DNA of 18,882 nucleotides, from the NCBI GenBank assembly GCA_035387885.1, contig DAOOOW010000020.1, positions 1-18,882 of the forward strand, written 5' to 3'. This DNA is from DAOOOW01 sp035387885. Lineage in GTDB: Bacteria; Patescibacteriota; Patescibacteriia; UBA2196. The notes beneath the pieces were generated by a model. That model did not search any database, had not been told where the DNA came from, and saw nothing but the letters and a program-made list of their open reading frames with translations. Position numbers and translations under genes: made by a program. Of this stretch, positions 5,694 through 12,776 are shown piece after piece (position 1 is the stretch's first letter; each line of letters starts with the position of its first letter).

Positions 5694-5966
5694 ATGGCAC
5701 ATCGTAAAGCAGGTGGCTCGACAAGACTCGGCCGCGATTCCATCTCCAAAAGACTTGGCACAAAATTATATGAAGGTCAGACAGCAAAAGCTGGCTCTAT
5801 TATTGTCCGCCAAAGAGGCACCCCAATTCACCCCGGTAAAAACGTCATGAAAGGTGTTGATGATACATTGTTTGCCACTGCAGAGGGTAAAGTTAAATTT
5901 TATAATCGCAAAAAAATCAAATACACTGGTAATTTAAAAACAACTAAATTTGTTGATGTGCTTTAA
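5694..5966 (+). CDS. rpmA: 50S ribosomal protein L27 (bL27)
   Basis: A 90-residue bL27. The N-terminus MAHRKAGGSTRLGRDS reaches the peptidyl-transferase centre in the ribosome. The body GSIIVRQRGTPIHPGKNV and a C-terminal VKFYNRKK are typical. There is no N-terminal propeptide of the kind cleaved by Prp in Firmicutes, since the mature start MAHR is encoded directly. It is separated from rplU, its usual partner, by more than 11 kb. Translation has no SD and depends on an A/T-rich leader. A longer overlapping frame in this region is only a shadow. Confidence 0.96.
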   Translation: MAHRKAGGSTRLGRDSISKRLGTKLYEGQTAKAGSIIVRQRGTPIHPGKNVMKGVDDTLFATAEGKVKFYNRKKIKYTGNLKTTKFVDVL

Positions 5967-6011
5967 GTTAAAAAATTTACTTTTAACTTTTGCCTTTTAA
6001 CTTGCAATCTT

Positions 6012-6122
6012 ATGCCAAATTCTGCTAAACGCGCTTATGATAAGCAACAAAAAAAAATAGCTAAAAGAATAAAAAATAAAATTACTGCCAAATTGAATCT
6101 GAAACAAAAGAAAAATAGCTAA
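6012..6122 (+). CDS. 36-residue lysine-rich basic protein
   Basis: Starts MPNSAKRAYDKQQKK and is almost entirely Lys, Arg, Gln, Asn and Ala, the composition of a small rRNA-binding protein. The MPN-SAK beginning recalls bS20, but the chain is far shorter than S20 (about 85 residues), so it is either a small ribosome-associated protein or an S20-like fragment. It lies 45 bp after rpmA and just before the terminator, so it is probably co-transcribed. A nine-A run at 6049-6057 in the coding sequence could cause slippage. No SD is seen. Existence as a protein is uncertain. Confidence 0.5.
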   Translation: MPNSAKRAYDKQQKKIAKRIKNKITAKLNLKQKKNS

Positions 6123-6133
6123 AAGAATATTCT

Positions 6134-6162
6134 AAAAATCCTGCCTTGGTGGCAGGATTTTT
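6134..6162. terminator. Bidirectional rho-independent terminator
   Basis: AAAAATCCTGCC, loop TTGGT, GGCAGGATTTTT. The flanking A- and T-runs make it work in both directions, for the rpmA transcript (plus) and rplI (minus, stop codon at 6174). Confidence 0.9.
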
Positions 6163-6173
6163 GTTTAATAATT

Positions 6174-6623
6174 TTAGATATTTTCTTTTTGCACTTCAAT
6201 AATAATAACAACTTTTTTATGATCAATTTGTAATTCCATTTTATGTTCGCCAATTTCTTTAAGATGTTCTGGAATTTTTATTTTTTCAGGTGAAATTTCC
6301 AAATTAAAATTTTTCTTAAACGCTAAACTAATATCTACAGCGGAAACACCGGCAAAAAGTTTGCCTTTGGCCGAAGCTTGCTTTTTTATAACAATTTTTT
6401 TATGCGCAATTTTAGCAATATTTTTTTCTAAAGCCTGCTCGTTTTTTTCTTGTTTTAAAATAAGACTCTTCTTCTGTTGTTCAGCCATTAAAACTTTGCT
6501 TTGATTGGCAGCTATGGCCAACTTTTGCGGTAATAAAAAATTCAAAGCATAACCATCTGTTACCTTTTTAATCTCGCCTTTTTGGGCGACATTTTTTATG
6601 TCTTTAAGAAAAATTACTTGCAT
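6174..6623 (-). CDS. rplI: 50S ribosomal protein L9 (bL9)
   Basis: A 149-residue, full-length bL9. The N-terminal rRNA-binding domain carries MQVIFLKDIKNVAQKGEIKKV and GYALNFLLPQKLA. A long Lys/Glu/Gln-rich connecting helix (about 42-75) follows, then a C-terminal domain with GKLFAGVSAVDI and a terminal strand VVIIIEV. All parts of the two-domain dumbbell are present. The gene lies 133 bp after the ctp gene on the same strand, across a low-complexity A/T spacer, and may be read through from it. bL9 is reported missing in several candidate-phyla lineages (recollection), so its presence is a useful lineage marker. Confidence 0.95.
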   Translation of the reverse strand: MQVIFLKDIKNVAQKGEIKKVTDGYALNFLLPQKLAIAANQSKVLMAEQQKKSLILKQEKNEQALEKNIAKIAHKKIVIKKQASAKGKLFAGVSAVDISLAFKKNFNLEISPEKIKIPEHLKEIGEHKMELQIDHKKVVIIIEVQKENI

Positions 6624-6756
6624 AAATCTGTTATTTAATTTTAAATTTCTAATTTTGAATTTTAAAATAATATCTAATAACTAAATTTTTAATAAAAAAT
6701 GTTTAAAAATTAAAAAATTGAAAATTATTTCAAAATTTTAATTTAAAAATTAAAAA

Positions 6757-7986
6757 TTATTGCGTTAGCATTTCTATCGCCTTATCCAATTGTGGATCTT
6801 TACCAGCGTTAAAATCGTCTTCGGTTAATTCTACTTTAATGTCTGGTTCAATGCCAACAACGTTAATTTGTCTATCTTTGGGTGTTAGCCAACGAGCTAC
6901 AGTTAATTTTACTGATGAACCATCAGATAAATCTTCGAGGGCTTGTACAGATCCTTTACCAAAAGTTTTTTCTCCAACTAATTCTGCCAAATCAAAATCC
7001 TGTAAAGCTCCAGATACAATTTCCGAAGCTGAAGCAGAACCGCCATTAATCAAAACTACAGTTTTAATAGTTCTCAATTGAGCTAAACCATTAGCTAAAT
7101 GTTGTATTTTTTCACCACCATTTAATTCTTCTTTAACCACAATTTGTCCTGGTGACAGCCAATAAGAAGCAATTTCTATAGAACGATCTAAATATCCGCC
7201 GGGATTATTTCTCAAATCCAAGATAATGCCTCGAGGATTTTTTATCAAAATTTCATTAACAGCTTTTTGAAATAATTCTTCAGTATCTTCGTTAAAATTA
7301 GTAATTTGTATATAAGCAATATTGTTTTCTTTCATTTCCATTTTAACGCTTAAAATTTTTATTTCATCACGAATAATATCATTTTCTTTATAATTATTAT
7401 CTTTAGGACGATAAATTTTTAATTTAACAGCTGTACCCTTTTTACCTCTAATTTTATTAACCGCTGCATCTAAATCCATTTTTTCTGTGCTCGCGCCATC
7501 AATTTCAATCACTTTATCACCAGCCTTAAGACCAGCCAACTCGGCCGGTGTTCCTGGCAATGGCGCAATAATTGTAATTATGCCATCTCTCAAACCAATC
7601 TCTGCGCCAATACCTTCAAACTTACCCTTTAAATCATCAGTAAACTTCTTGGCTTCAACTGGTTCAAAAAATAATGAATAAGGATCGCCTAAAGAGCCAA
7701 CTAAACCGGACATGGCCCCATAAAGTAGTTTTGTTTCAGAAACAGGCCGATCAATATAACTAGCCTGAATCTTCTGCCAAACTTCCCAAAATAAATTAAA
7801 ATTGACATCTTTAGTCAAATAATCAGGCAATTTATCTTTATCCAAAACTTGTCCAGAAATTTTATCCGTATTTGTATTATTATCAACAGTAAAATTATTA
7901 CTACCAATTATTAAGCCACCCAAAAAAGCTAAAATCATTAAAATTAGCACTAAATATAAAGAAATCTGTTTTTTAAATATAGACAT
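6757..7986 (-). CDS. C-terminal processing peptidase, S41 family (CtpA/Prc-like)
   Basis: A 409-residue envelope protease. A single N-terminal anchor helix (about 9-29) is followed by a helical linker, a PDZ domain (about 118-195, with the GIGAEIG binding loop and GDKVIEIDG) and a peptidase core. The catalytic dyad is Ser319 in GSASASE and Lys344 in GEKTFGKGS; the 25-residue gap equals that of E. coli Prc (Ser430/Lys455). NNPGG at about 260-264 is the usual conserved turn. It should degrade or trim exported proteins from their C-termini outside the membrane. It is divergently transcribed from the PEGA-domain membrane protein gene, an envelope neighbour. Confidence 0.95.
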   Translation of the reverse strand: MSIFKKQISLYLVLILMILAFLGGLIIGSNNFTVDNNTNTDKISGQVLDKDKLPDYLTKDVNFNLFWEVWQKIQASYIDRPVSETKLLYGAMSGLVGSLGDPYSLFFEPVEAKKFTDDLKGKFEGIGAEIGLRDGIITIIAPLPGTPAELAGLKAGDKVIEIDGASTEKMDLDAAVNKIRGKKGTAVKLKIYRPKDNNYKENDIIRDEIKILSVKMEMKENNIAYIQITNFNEDTEELFQKAVNEILIKNPRGIILDLRNNPGGYLDRSIEIASYWLSPGQIVVKEELNGGEKIQHLANGLAQLRTIKTVVLINGGSASASEIVSGALQDFDLAELVGEKTFGKGSVQALEDLSDGSSVKLTVARWLTPKDRQINVVGIEPDIKVELTEDDFNAGKDPQLDKAIEMLTQ

Positions 7987-8016
7987 ATATAAGATTAATT
8001 AATAATTACTTTGGTA

Positions 8017-8022
8017 AGTATA
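8017..8022 (-). promoter_or_regulatory. Possible extended -10 of the ctp gene
   Basis: On the minus strand TGGTATACT forms an extended -10 (TG-N-TATACT), about 30 bases before the ctp ATG. There is no good -35 box, as is usual for extended -10 promoters. Confidence 0.4.
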
Positions 8023-8051
8023 CCATAGCAGGTTTAAAAATAAAACTCCAA

Positions 8052-8081
8052 TTTGCTTTTTTTAAATATTTTAGTTATGAT
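8052..8081 (+). promoter_or_regulatory. Promoter of the PEGA-protein gene, probably leaderless
   Basis: TTTGCT (8052-8057), 18-bp spacer, TATGAT (8076-8081). The expected start at 8088-8090 coincides with the ATG at 8090, so the mRNA would have no 5' leader. No SD is present, in agreement. Confidence 0.5.
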
Positions 8082-8089
8082 ACTTTTAT

Positions 8090-9406
8090 ATGTCTCTATT
8101 TCGCCGCCGCATTTTATACTGCATTTTTTTTCTAATTTTCTTTATTGCTGCTCCCATAGTTGTCTTACTAGCCCAAGGTTATCAGTATGATTTTACTAAA
8201 CGCCGTTTAGAAAAAACTGGTGTTTTATTTTTAGAATCCAAACCCTCGAAAGCTACTATTTATTTAAATTATAAAATTCAAAAAGATACCACTGAAAGTC
8301 GTCTTAAAAATTTACTCCCCAACGATTATGATGTTAAAATTACTAAAGATGGCTATCAAGATTGGCAAAAAAAATTAACTGTTCATCCCAATGAAACAAC
8401 TTTTGCTCAATATATTAGATTATTTAAAAAAGAACCCAAGGTTGCAAATATTTTTTCTCAACCCATAAATATCATAAGTGCCTTAATAGATAATTTAATA
8501 GCTCTTAATTATACGGCAAACAATAAAAGCCAATTAGCTCTTTTTAATTTAGACACCGAATCCATCAGCCCCCTGGCGGAATTAAATTTTGTTCCAGAAA
8601 AATTAATGATTTCGTCCAGACAAAATTATCTTTTGGCCAGTCGAGCTGAGAAAATTGTGGTTATCGATCTTATTAATAAAAAAATCATTGATTTAAGTCA
8701 ACAAATCAGGCCAATTAATAGCCCTAACTGGTCACTCGCTGATAAAGATGAAATGCTCTATTTTACCAGCTCGAGCGGTTTATTTAAAATCAATTTGACC
8801 ACTCAAAATATTTCCACAGTGATTAATGAACCAATTATTGCTTGGACATTAATTGATAAAGAACTTTATTATTTAAGTCAAGAAAAAACTAATGTGGCTT
8901 TAAAAAAAATGCGCCTTGGTTTAATAGCCACAGAAGAAACATTAAATTCTTTTCCAACCTCAAAATATACCTTAGAAAATTTAAATGCTGATTATTTATT
9001 TTTATTGGATACCACCAATAATATTTTTTATTTGCTCAACCTTAAAGACAGCACTGAAAAAATTAAAACTTTTGCTGAAACAAAATATTTTAAAATTTCA
9101 GCCGACAATAATATTTTACTTTTGGGCAATGATTTTGAAATATTTAATTATGATTTAAATACCAAAGAAGAAAATATTATTCTGCGTTTAAGTTCTGAAA
9201 TTATAAAATCTGCTTGGTATCCGGTGTCAACTCATATTTATTATTTATCTGCTGATGGCTTAAAAATAACTGAAACTATTAAACAAGATAAAATTTTAAA
9301 TAATTTAATCACTGGCTCTGATATAAAAGATTTTTTTGGCAACGCAGATGGCAATAAAGTTTATTATATTGATGAAAATGGGTTGAATGTGGCGGAAATA
9401 CAATAG
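8090..9406 (+). CDS. PEGA-domain membrane protein with propeller-like C-terminal part
   Basis: A 438-residue protein. An N-terminal membrane helix (about 8-29) follows a basic MSLFRRR start. A PEGA domain covers about 43-112: GVLFLESKPSKATIYLNY, a second block LLPNDYDVKITKDGYQDW, then a strand. The remaining 320 residues form many short repeats of strand-rich segments (for example LIALNY, LALFNLDT, KIVVIDL, IYYLSADG), as in a beta-propeller. PEGA domains are seen in extracellular or S-layer-associated proteins; here the anchor puts the domain outside the cell. The ligand is unknown. The gene is monocistronic, with a terminator at 9460-9482, and divergent from the ctp protease. Confidence 0.85.
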   Translation: MSLFRRRILYCIFFLIFFIAAPIVVLLAQGYQYDFTKRRLEKTGVLFLESKPSKATIYLNYKIQKDTTESRLKNLLPNDYDVKITKDGYQDWQKKLTVHPNETTFAQYIRLFKKEPKVANIFSQPINIISALIDNLIALNYTANNKSQLALFNLDTESISPLAELNFVPEKLMISSRQNYLLASRAEKIVVIDLINKKIIDLSQQIRPINSPNWSLADKDEMLYFTSSSGLFKINLTTQNISTVINEPIIAWTLIDKELYYLSQEKTNVALKKMRLGLIATEETLNSFPTSKYTLENLNADYLFLLDTTNNIFYLLNLKDSTEKIKTFAETKYFKISADNNILLLGNDFEIFNYDLNTKEENIILRLSSEIIKSAWYPVSTHIYYLSADGLKITETIKQDKILNNLITGSDIKDFFGNADGNKVYYIDENGLNVAEIQ

Positions 9407-9412
9407 AATACG

Positions 9413-9440
9413 AATAATGAATAATGAATAATGAATTATG
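9413..9440. repeat. Heptanucleotide AATAATG tandem repeat
   Basis: Three copies of AATAATG followed by AATTATG, directly after the PEGA gene stop codon. The same heptamer family occurs at 10701-10714, 12016-12036 and 17649-17662. Confidence 0.7.
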
Positions 9441-9459
9441 ATTAAAAAAAGAATAAAAA

Positions 9460-9482
9460 AGCTCCTGTTTAGGAGCTTTTTT
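9460..9482 (+). terminator. Rho-independent terminator of the PEGA gene
   Basis: AGCTCCT (9460-9466), loop GTTT, AGGAGCT (9471-9477), T-run. A-runs before it make it partly bidirectional. Confidence 0.9.
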
Positions 9483-9513
9483 GGCTAATATTAGATTAAA
9501 TTTTATCCAGCTA

Positions 9514-9542
9514 TTGACAATATTTTAAAAGTATGATATAAT
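9514..9542 (+). promoter_or_regulatory. Consensus promoter of the 208-residue gene
   Basis: TTGACA (9514-9519), 17-bp spacer, TATAAT (9537-9542), plus an upstream TG making an extended -10. This is the strongest promoter in the window. The leader of about 48 nt carries the SD AGGAGGT (9586-9592), five bases from the ATG, a second consensus element. Confidence 0.9.
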
Positions 9543-9596
9543 TTCTAATGTGGGAACCGGGGCCGATATTTTTTTACTAACAAACAGGAGGTCGTC

Positions 9597-10223
9597 ATGG
9601 AAGGCATAATTATTTCCCCTACAAATTTCTTGGTAAAAAATGGTCGCGATATTTTTTGTATCGAGACAGACAAAACCGCTCCTGTCCCCAGATACGATGG
9701 GGGCACAACCGACAACGTTCCTGAATATTGCTTAATCAGCGATTATCAATGGAACGAGATTGAGCAAAATCATCTAGTTCAGCCATTAAGTCCTGAATTA
9801 GAAGAACTCTGCAACAAAGTAATAAATGCGCACGCAGATATGTTTGAGTCTGAGTCGCAATTTGTTGAGAGCCATGGGTACTGGCCAGAAAAAAGCAGCA
9901 TGAACCCTGATCAGAAGAGAGAGAAGATGATACAGCTAATGGACAGATTAGCTGCTGAATACAAGGCTCCCGAACCTTTTGAGACGGTCGAAATAATAGA
10001 TGGACCAGAAATAATTGAGGACGGGCCTATCTATGAATTCAAAGTCAGTTCAGGAAAAAATATTGAATTGACCTTTACGACTGTAAAGACACAAATGAGA
10101 ATTAGTTCCAAACATCAAATTTTTCTTTTGGTGGGAATTAGTCCTTACTGTCAAGATTTTACGGGATTTTACAACACCAGCACAAAATCAGGCAAAGGTG
10201 TTTTGGCTAATCCACGCGACTAA
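9597..10223 (+). CDS. 208-residue protein of unknown function with consensus expression signals
   Basis: I do not recognise this protein. It has no signal peptide or membrane helix and should be cytosolic. The N-terminal part (1-60) contains hydrophobic strands and a DGGTTDNVPEYCLISD segment. The middle (about 65-125) is helical and charged. The C-terminal part (about 140-208) is strand-rich and includes YEFKVSSGKNIELTF and a GISPYCQDFTGFY segment; the end KSGKGVLANPRD is basic. Codon use is richer in G and C than its neighbours (GAG, CTG, GTC, GAC), which suggests a recent arrival or selection for high expression. It is a single-gene unit with a consensus promoter, a consensus SD and a terminator. 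Such signals on one isolated gene imply abundant product. Confidence 0.75.
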   Translation: MEGIIISPTNFLVKNGRDIFCIETDKTAPVPRYDGGTTDNVPEYCLISDYQWNEIEQNHLVQPLSPELEELCNKVINAHADMFESESQFVESHGYWPEKSSMNPDQKREKMIQLMDRLAAEYKAPEPFETVEIIDGPEIIEDGPIYEFKVSSGKNIELTFTTVKTQMRISSKHQIFLLVGISPYCQDFTGFYNTSTKSGKGVLANPRD

Positions 10224-10243
10224 CCAAAATACTATTCAACTTT

Positions 10244-10279
10244 CCCCCTTAGGCAACACCGCCTCTGTGGGGATTTTTT
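10244..10279 (+). terminator. Rho-independent terminator of the 208-residue gene
   Basis: CCCC (10244-10247) pairs with GGGG (10269-10272), and AGGC (10251-10254) with GCCT (10261-10264), closed by the loop AACACC. Then A and six T. It slightly overlaps the space before the convergent HIT gene, whose stop is at 10284. Confidence 0.7.
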
Positions 10280-10283
10280 GTTT

Positions 10284-10685
10284 TTAGAGAACTTTTCTAA
10301 TTTTTTCCGCCACACTTTGCATTTCACCATCTTGATATGCTTTACCATGCCAATGAATAAAACCGTCGTTGGCATAACGTGGAATAATATGAATATGTAA
10401 ATGTGGCACCACCTGTCCAGCGACCTCGCCATTATTAATACCAATATTTATACCTTCGGCTAAAACTGCAACTTTTAAAATATTGCTAATTTTTTTAGCG
10501 ACATTTATTAAGTGCGCCAAAACTTCTTCTGGTGCGTCAAATATATTTTCATAATGCACTTTGGGCACAACCAAACAATGCCCGGGGTTATTTGGTTCAA
10601 TATCCAAAAAAACTAAAGTTTTTTCATCTTCATAAATAATTTCCGCTGGAATTTCTTTGTTAATGATTTTGCAAAAAATACACAT
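10284..10685 (-). CDS. HIT-family nucleotide hydrolase/transferase
   Basis: A 133-residue single-domain histidine-triad protein. The signature PHLHIHIIP holds His95, His97 and His99, of which His97 is the expected nucleophile for the nucleotidyl intermediate. CIFCKI at the start gives a CxxC (Cys2/Cys5) that, with a later His, can bind the structural zinc seen in the HinT-like branch. FLDIEPNNPGHCLVVPK is the usual strand-loop block. Substrates of such proteins are purine nucleoside phosphoramidates or dinucleotides, and the exact one cannot be read from sequence. The ATG is preceded by a -10-like TATACA only six bases away, so the message may be leaderless. The neighbours are unrelated. Confidence 0.95.
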   Translation of the reverse strand: MCIFCKIINKEIPAEIIYEDEKTLVFLDIEPNNPGHCLVVPKVHYENIFDAPEEVLAHLINVAKKISNILKVAVLAEGINIGINNGEVAGQVVPHLHIHIIPRYANDGFIHWHGKAYQDGEMQSVAEKIRKVL

Positions 10686-10700
10686 AAAATTTGTATAATG

Positions 10701-10714
10701 AATTATGAATTATG
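10701..10714. repeat. Heptanucleotide AATTATG repeat
   Basis: Two perfect AATTATG units in the leader region of the HIT gene, with degenerate ATAATG units on both sides. Confidence 0.5.
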
Positions 10715-10745
10715 TATAATGTATGATAAAAGGACGAATGTTTAC

Positions 10746-10930
10746 TATCCCCTCCTTTTAAAGGAGGGGCGGTTCGTCCCTCTGGCAATTTGGACGAACC
10801 GGGGTGGTTATAATGCTAAAATAAAATTATTTTATCTTAATACCATAACCGCCCCCTCTGGCTATCGCCAGTAGACCCCGCCTTTTCAATCAGAGGCAGA
10901 TCTGTCCTTTGGCGGAAAAAGGCGGGGATA
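10746..10930. repeat. 185-bp composite palindromic element (MITE-like)
   Basis: The outer ends are 14-bp inverted repeats with one mismatch: TATCCCCTCCTTTT at 10746-10759 and AAAAGGCGGGGATA at 10917-10930. Between them are four consecutive hairpins: CCCCTCCTTT/AAAGGAGGGG (10749-10769), GGTTCGTCC/GGACGAACC (10771-10800, perfect), GGGGTGGTTAT/ATAACCGCCCC (10801-10855), and CCCCGCCTTTT/AAAAGGCGGGG (10876-10927, perfect). The element is GC-rich in an AT-rich setting, has no coding capacity, and fills the space between the HIT and glycosyltransferase genes. On transcripts it would form strong structures and could insulate the two genes. Confidence 0.75.
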
Positions 10931-10941
10931 AAATAATCTCA

Positions 10942-12681
10942 TTAGTCATTAAAAATTAGTAATTTAATTTTATATAACACTCCCCCACCCTCAATATTTT
11001 GACCCTCATAAATTTCTAAATTTTCTGGATTAAATTTTGTTTGATTTAAATATTTTGGACTATCACTGACTTTATTATGAAAATAATAAATATTTTTCTT
11101 TTGGCTCAAACGCAAAGCCTTTCTTAAGGGCTCATATTCCACTCCTCCTTGCGGCACAATAATATGTTTTAATTCAGGAAAAACAATTTTATCCGCACTA
11201 TTATCTAATAACAATATAGCATTTTCTGGCACAACTTCCAAAATACTTTTAGCTTGAATATTATAAGTAATTAAATTTTTTTTCACAGCAGGTAGAGATT
11301 CCGGGCCAACAAAAACAGAGTAATAAATAATAAATAATAAATAATAAATAATTGGAATAAATAAAAATATTTTTAAAATTTTAGTCAATTTTTGCCACTG
11401 CCAAACTTTGACTAATAAATAAGCAATCAAAGGCAAGGAAAAAATATAAAGTGGTAAAAAATAACGTACATATGAGGAACCTATTGAAATTAAATTGGAA
11501 ATTGGTGAATCGCGAAAAACCCAGGAACCATAGTATAATAACAAATAACTAATGACTAATGTTAAATAAATATAAAGCTTTTGCTCTTTAGTTTTTGAAC
11601 TTTTTATAAACATCAACAAGCCAGATATTATCAAAATAAACCACGGCCAAAATAATTTAAAAATATAATTATAAACAACAAAAAAAATATTTTTTAAATT
11701 TAAACCAAAAGGTAACAAAATTGCTTGTAAGAAAGAAATAGTTTGCACACTATTAGTTTCCAAATTAGAACTAACCGTGGTCAAAGGATAACCAGTAGAA
11801 AAATAACCGCCGTATAAAATTTTATTCTGATGCAAAACCGGTGCCAAACAACAGATAGCCACCATTAAACTGATTAGTAAATATGGCCATAAACTTTTAA
11901 TGTTTTTTCTATAAAAAATTAAAATTACCAAAAGCATTAAGGCAACCCAAGCAATTTCTGAAGTCCTAGTGATTAAGGCGAGACCAAAAAACAAACCAGC
12001 CAAAAATGAATTGAGAATTATGAATAATGAATTACGGGGAACGCTTTTAAAATTTTGATTTCCAAAATGCAAAGTTACTTCCGATTTCTGTTGATTAACA
12101 TAAAATAATCTAATAAAAAAATATAATCCACCCAAAAACAAACTTAAAAATAAAACATTATTAAACATAGTGCGAGAAGCATAATACCAAAATCCTGGAA
12201 AAACAGACATTAATAGCGCTGAAATAAAAGCTATTTTTTTATCAAAAAAAATTTTAATTAGTAAATAAAAAAATATTAGACCTAGAATGGTAAAAAGTGG
12301 TGTTAAAAAAGGAATCACATTTTTAGTAAAAATTTGGCCTAAAGTGCCATAAATTAAATCCAAACCCAAAAAACTACCCGGAGTAATTTTATCTTGAACT
12401 ACTAGGGCCCAACGCGGAAAAACTACTCTATCCAGGCTAGTATTTAATGGTTCCAAATAATACAATTGACCATTATTTGCATATTGACTACTAAAATAAT
12501 AATTTAATACTTCATCTGGAGTATTAAACCTTAATGACAGATCAACATTATTTTGTTTTTGCCAATTTATTTGACTTAAAGGCAAATAACTGTAAACAAA
12601 AAACATCACTGTGCCTATAGCAATTAAAAGCCATATTTCTTTATTTTTTGCGCCAAAATTCATATTATCATTATAAATCAT
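10942..12681 (-). CDS. GT-C membrane glycosyltransferase (GT39/ArnT-like)
   Basis: A 579-residue polytopic membrane protein with about a dozen predicted helices. An N-terminal helix is followed by a loop with NTPDEVLNYYFSSQYANNGQ, where the Asp-Glu pair occupies the place of the catalytic acidic residues in GT-C enzymes. A second loop near residues 90-110 precedes further helices, and a small soluble tail (about 480-579) ends the chain. These enzymes transfer sugars from polyprenyl phosphate to proteins or lipids on the outer face; the acceptor here is unknown. The ATG at 12679-12681 is chosen because AAAGGA lies five bases upstream; a TTG one codon earlier is less likely. Two heptanucleotide repeat tracts lie in the coding sequence, at about residues 216-222 and 444-454. 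The gene is divergent from dnaB. Confidence 0.85.
   Translation of the reverse strand: MIYNDNMNFGAKNKEIWLLIAIGTVMFFVYSYLPLSQINWQKQNNVDLSLRFNTPDEVLNYYFSSQYANNGQLYYLEPLNTSLDRVVFPRWALVVQDKITPGSFLGLDLIYGTLGQIFTKNVIPFLTPLFTILGLIFFYLLIKIFFDKKIAFISALLMSVFPGFWYYASRTMFNNVLFLSLFLGGLYFFIRLFYVNQQKSEVTLHFGNQNFKSVPRNSLFIILNSFLAGLFFGLALITRTSEIAWVALMLLVILIFYRKNIKSLWPYLLISLMVAICCLAPVLHQNKILYGGYFSTGYPLTTVSSNLETNSVQTISFLQAILLPFGLNLKNIFFVVYNYIFKLFWPWFILIISGLLMFIKSSKTKEQKLYIYLTLVISYLLLYYGSWVFRDSPISNLISIGSSYVRYFLPLYIFSLPLIAYLLVKVWQWQKLTKILKIFLFIPIIYYLLFIIYYSVFVGPESLPAVKKNLITYNIQAKSILEVVPENAILLLDNSADKIVFPELKHIIVPQGGVEYEPLRKALRLSQKKNIYYFHNKVSDSPKYLNQTKFNPENLEIYEGQNIEGGGVLYKIKLLIFND
11321..11352. repeat. Intragenic heptanucleotide TAATAAA tandem repeat
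   Basis: Four perfect copies of TAATAAA plus TAAT inside the glycosyltransferase gene, encoding an Ile/Tyr/Leu-rich part of a membrane helix. Because seven is not a multiple of three, gain or loss of one copy would shift the frame. Confidence 0.85.
12016..12036. repeat. Intragenic AATTATG/AATAATG/AATTACG repeat
   Basis: Three tandem variants of the heptamer found in intergenic regions of this window lie inside the glycosyltransferase gene. They add 21 bp (seven codons) and keep the frame. Confidence 0.6.
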
Positions 12682-12741
12682 CAAATTCCTTTAGGCAATA
12701 AAACGTTAATAAAATGGGGATAAAATCGTTAAAAAAATACC

Positions 12742-12770
12742 TTGCTTTAATAAAAATATTTTGTTAATCT
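12742..12770 (+). promoter_or_regulatory. Promoter of dnaB, probably leaderless
   Basis: TTGCTT (12742-12747), 17-bp spacer, TAATCT (12765-12770) with an upstream TG (TG-T-TAATCT, extended -10). Seven bases later comes the A of the dnaB ATG at 12777, so transcription and translation would begin at the same base. There is no SD. Confidence 0.55.
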
Positions 12771-12776
12771 TATCTT

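Noticed and set aside
5506..5850. 114-codon plus-strand frame over the rpmA promoter and 5' half of the gene
   Set aside because: It begins in the promoter, is out of frame with L27 and shows no domain; a shadow.
10232..10444. 70-codon minus-strand frame overlapping the HIT gene
   Set aside because: The HIT gene has the full histidine triad in another frame of the same strand; this frame also covers the terminator.
10746..10930. Insertion sequence with transposase
   Set aside because: Inverted ends are present but there is no coding capacity, so at most a non-autonomous element.
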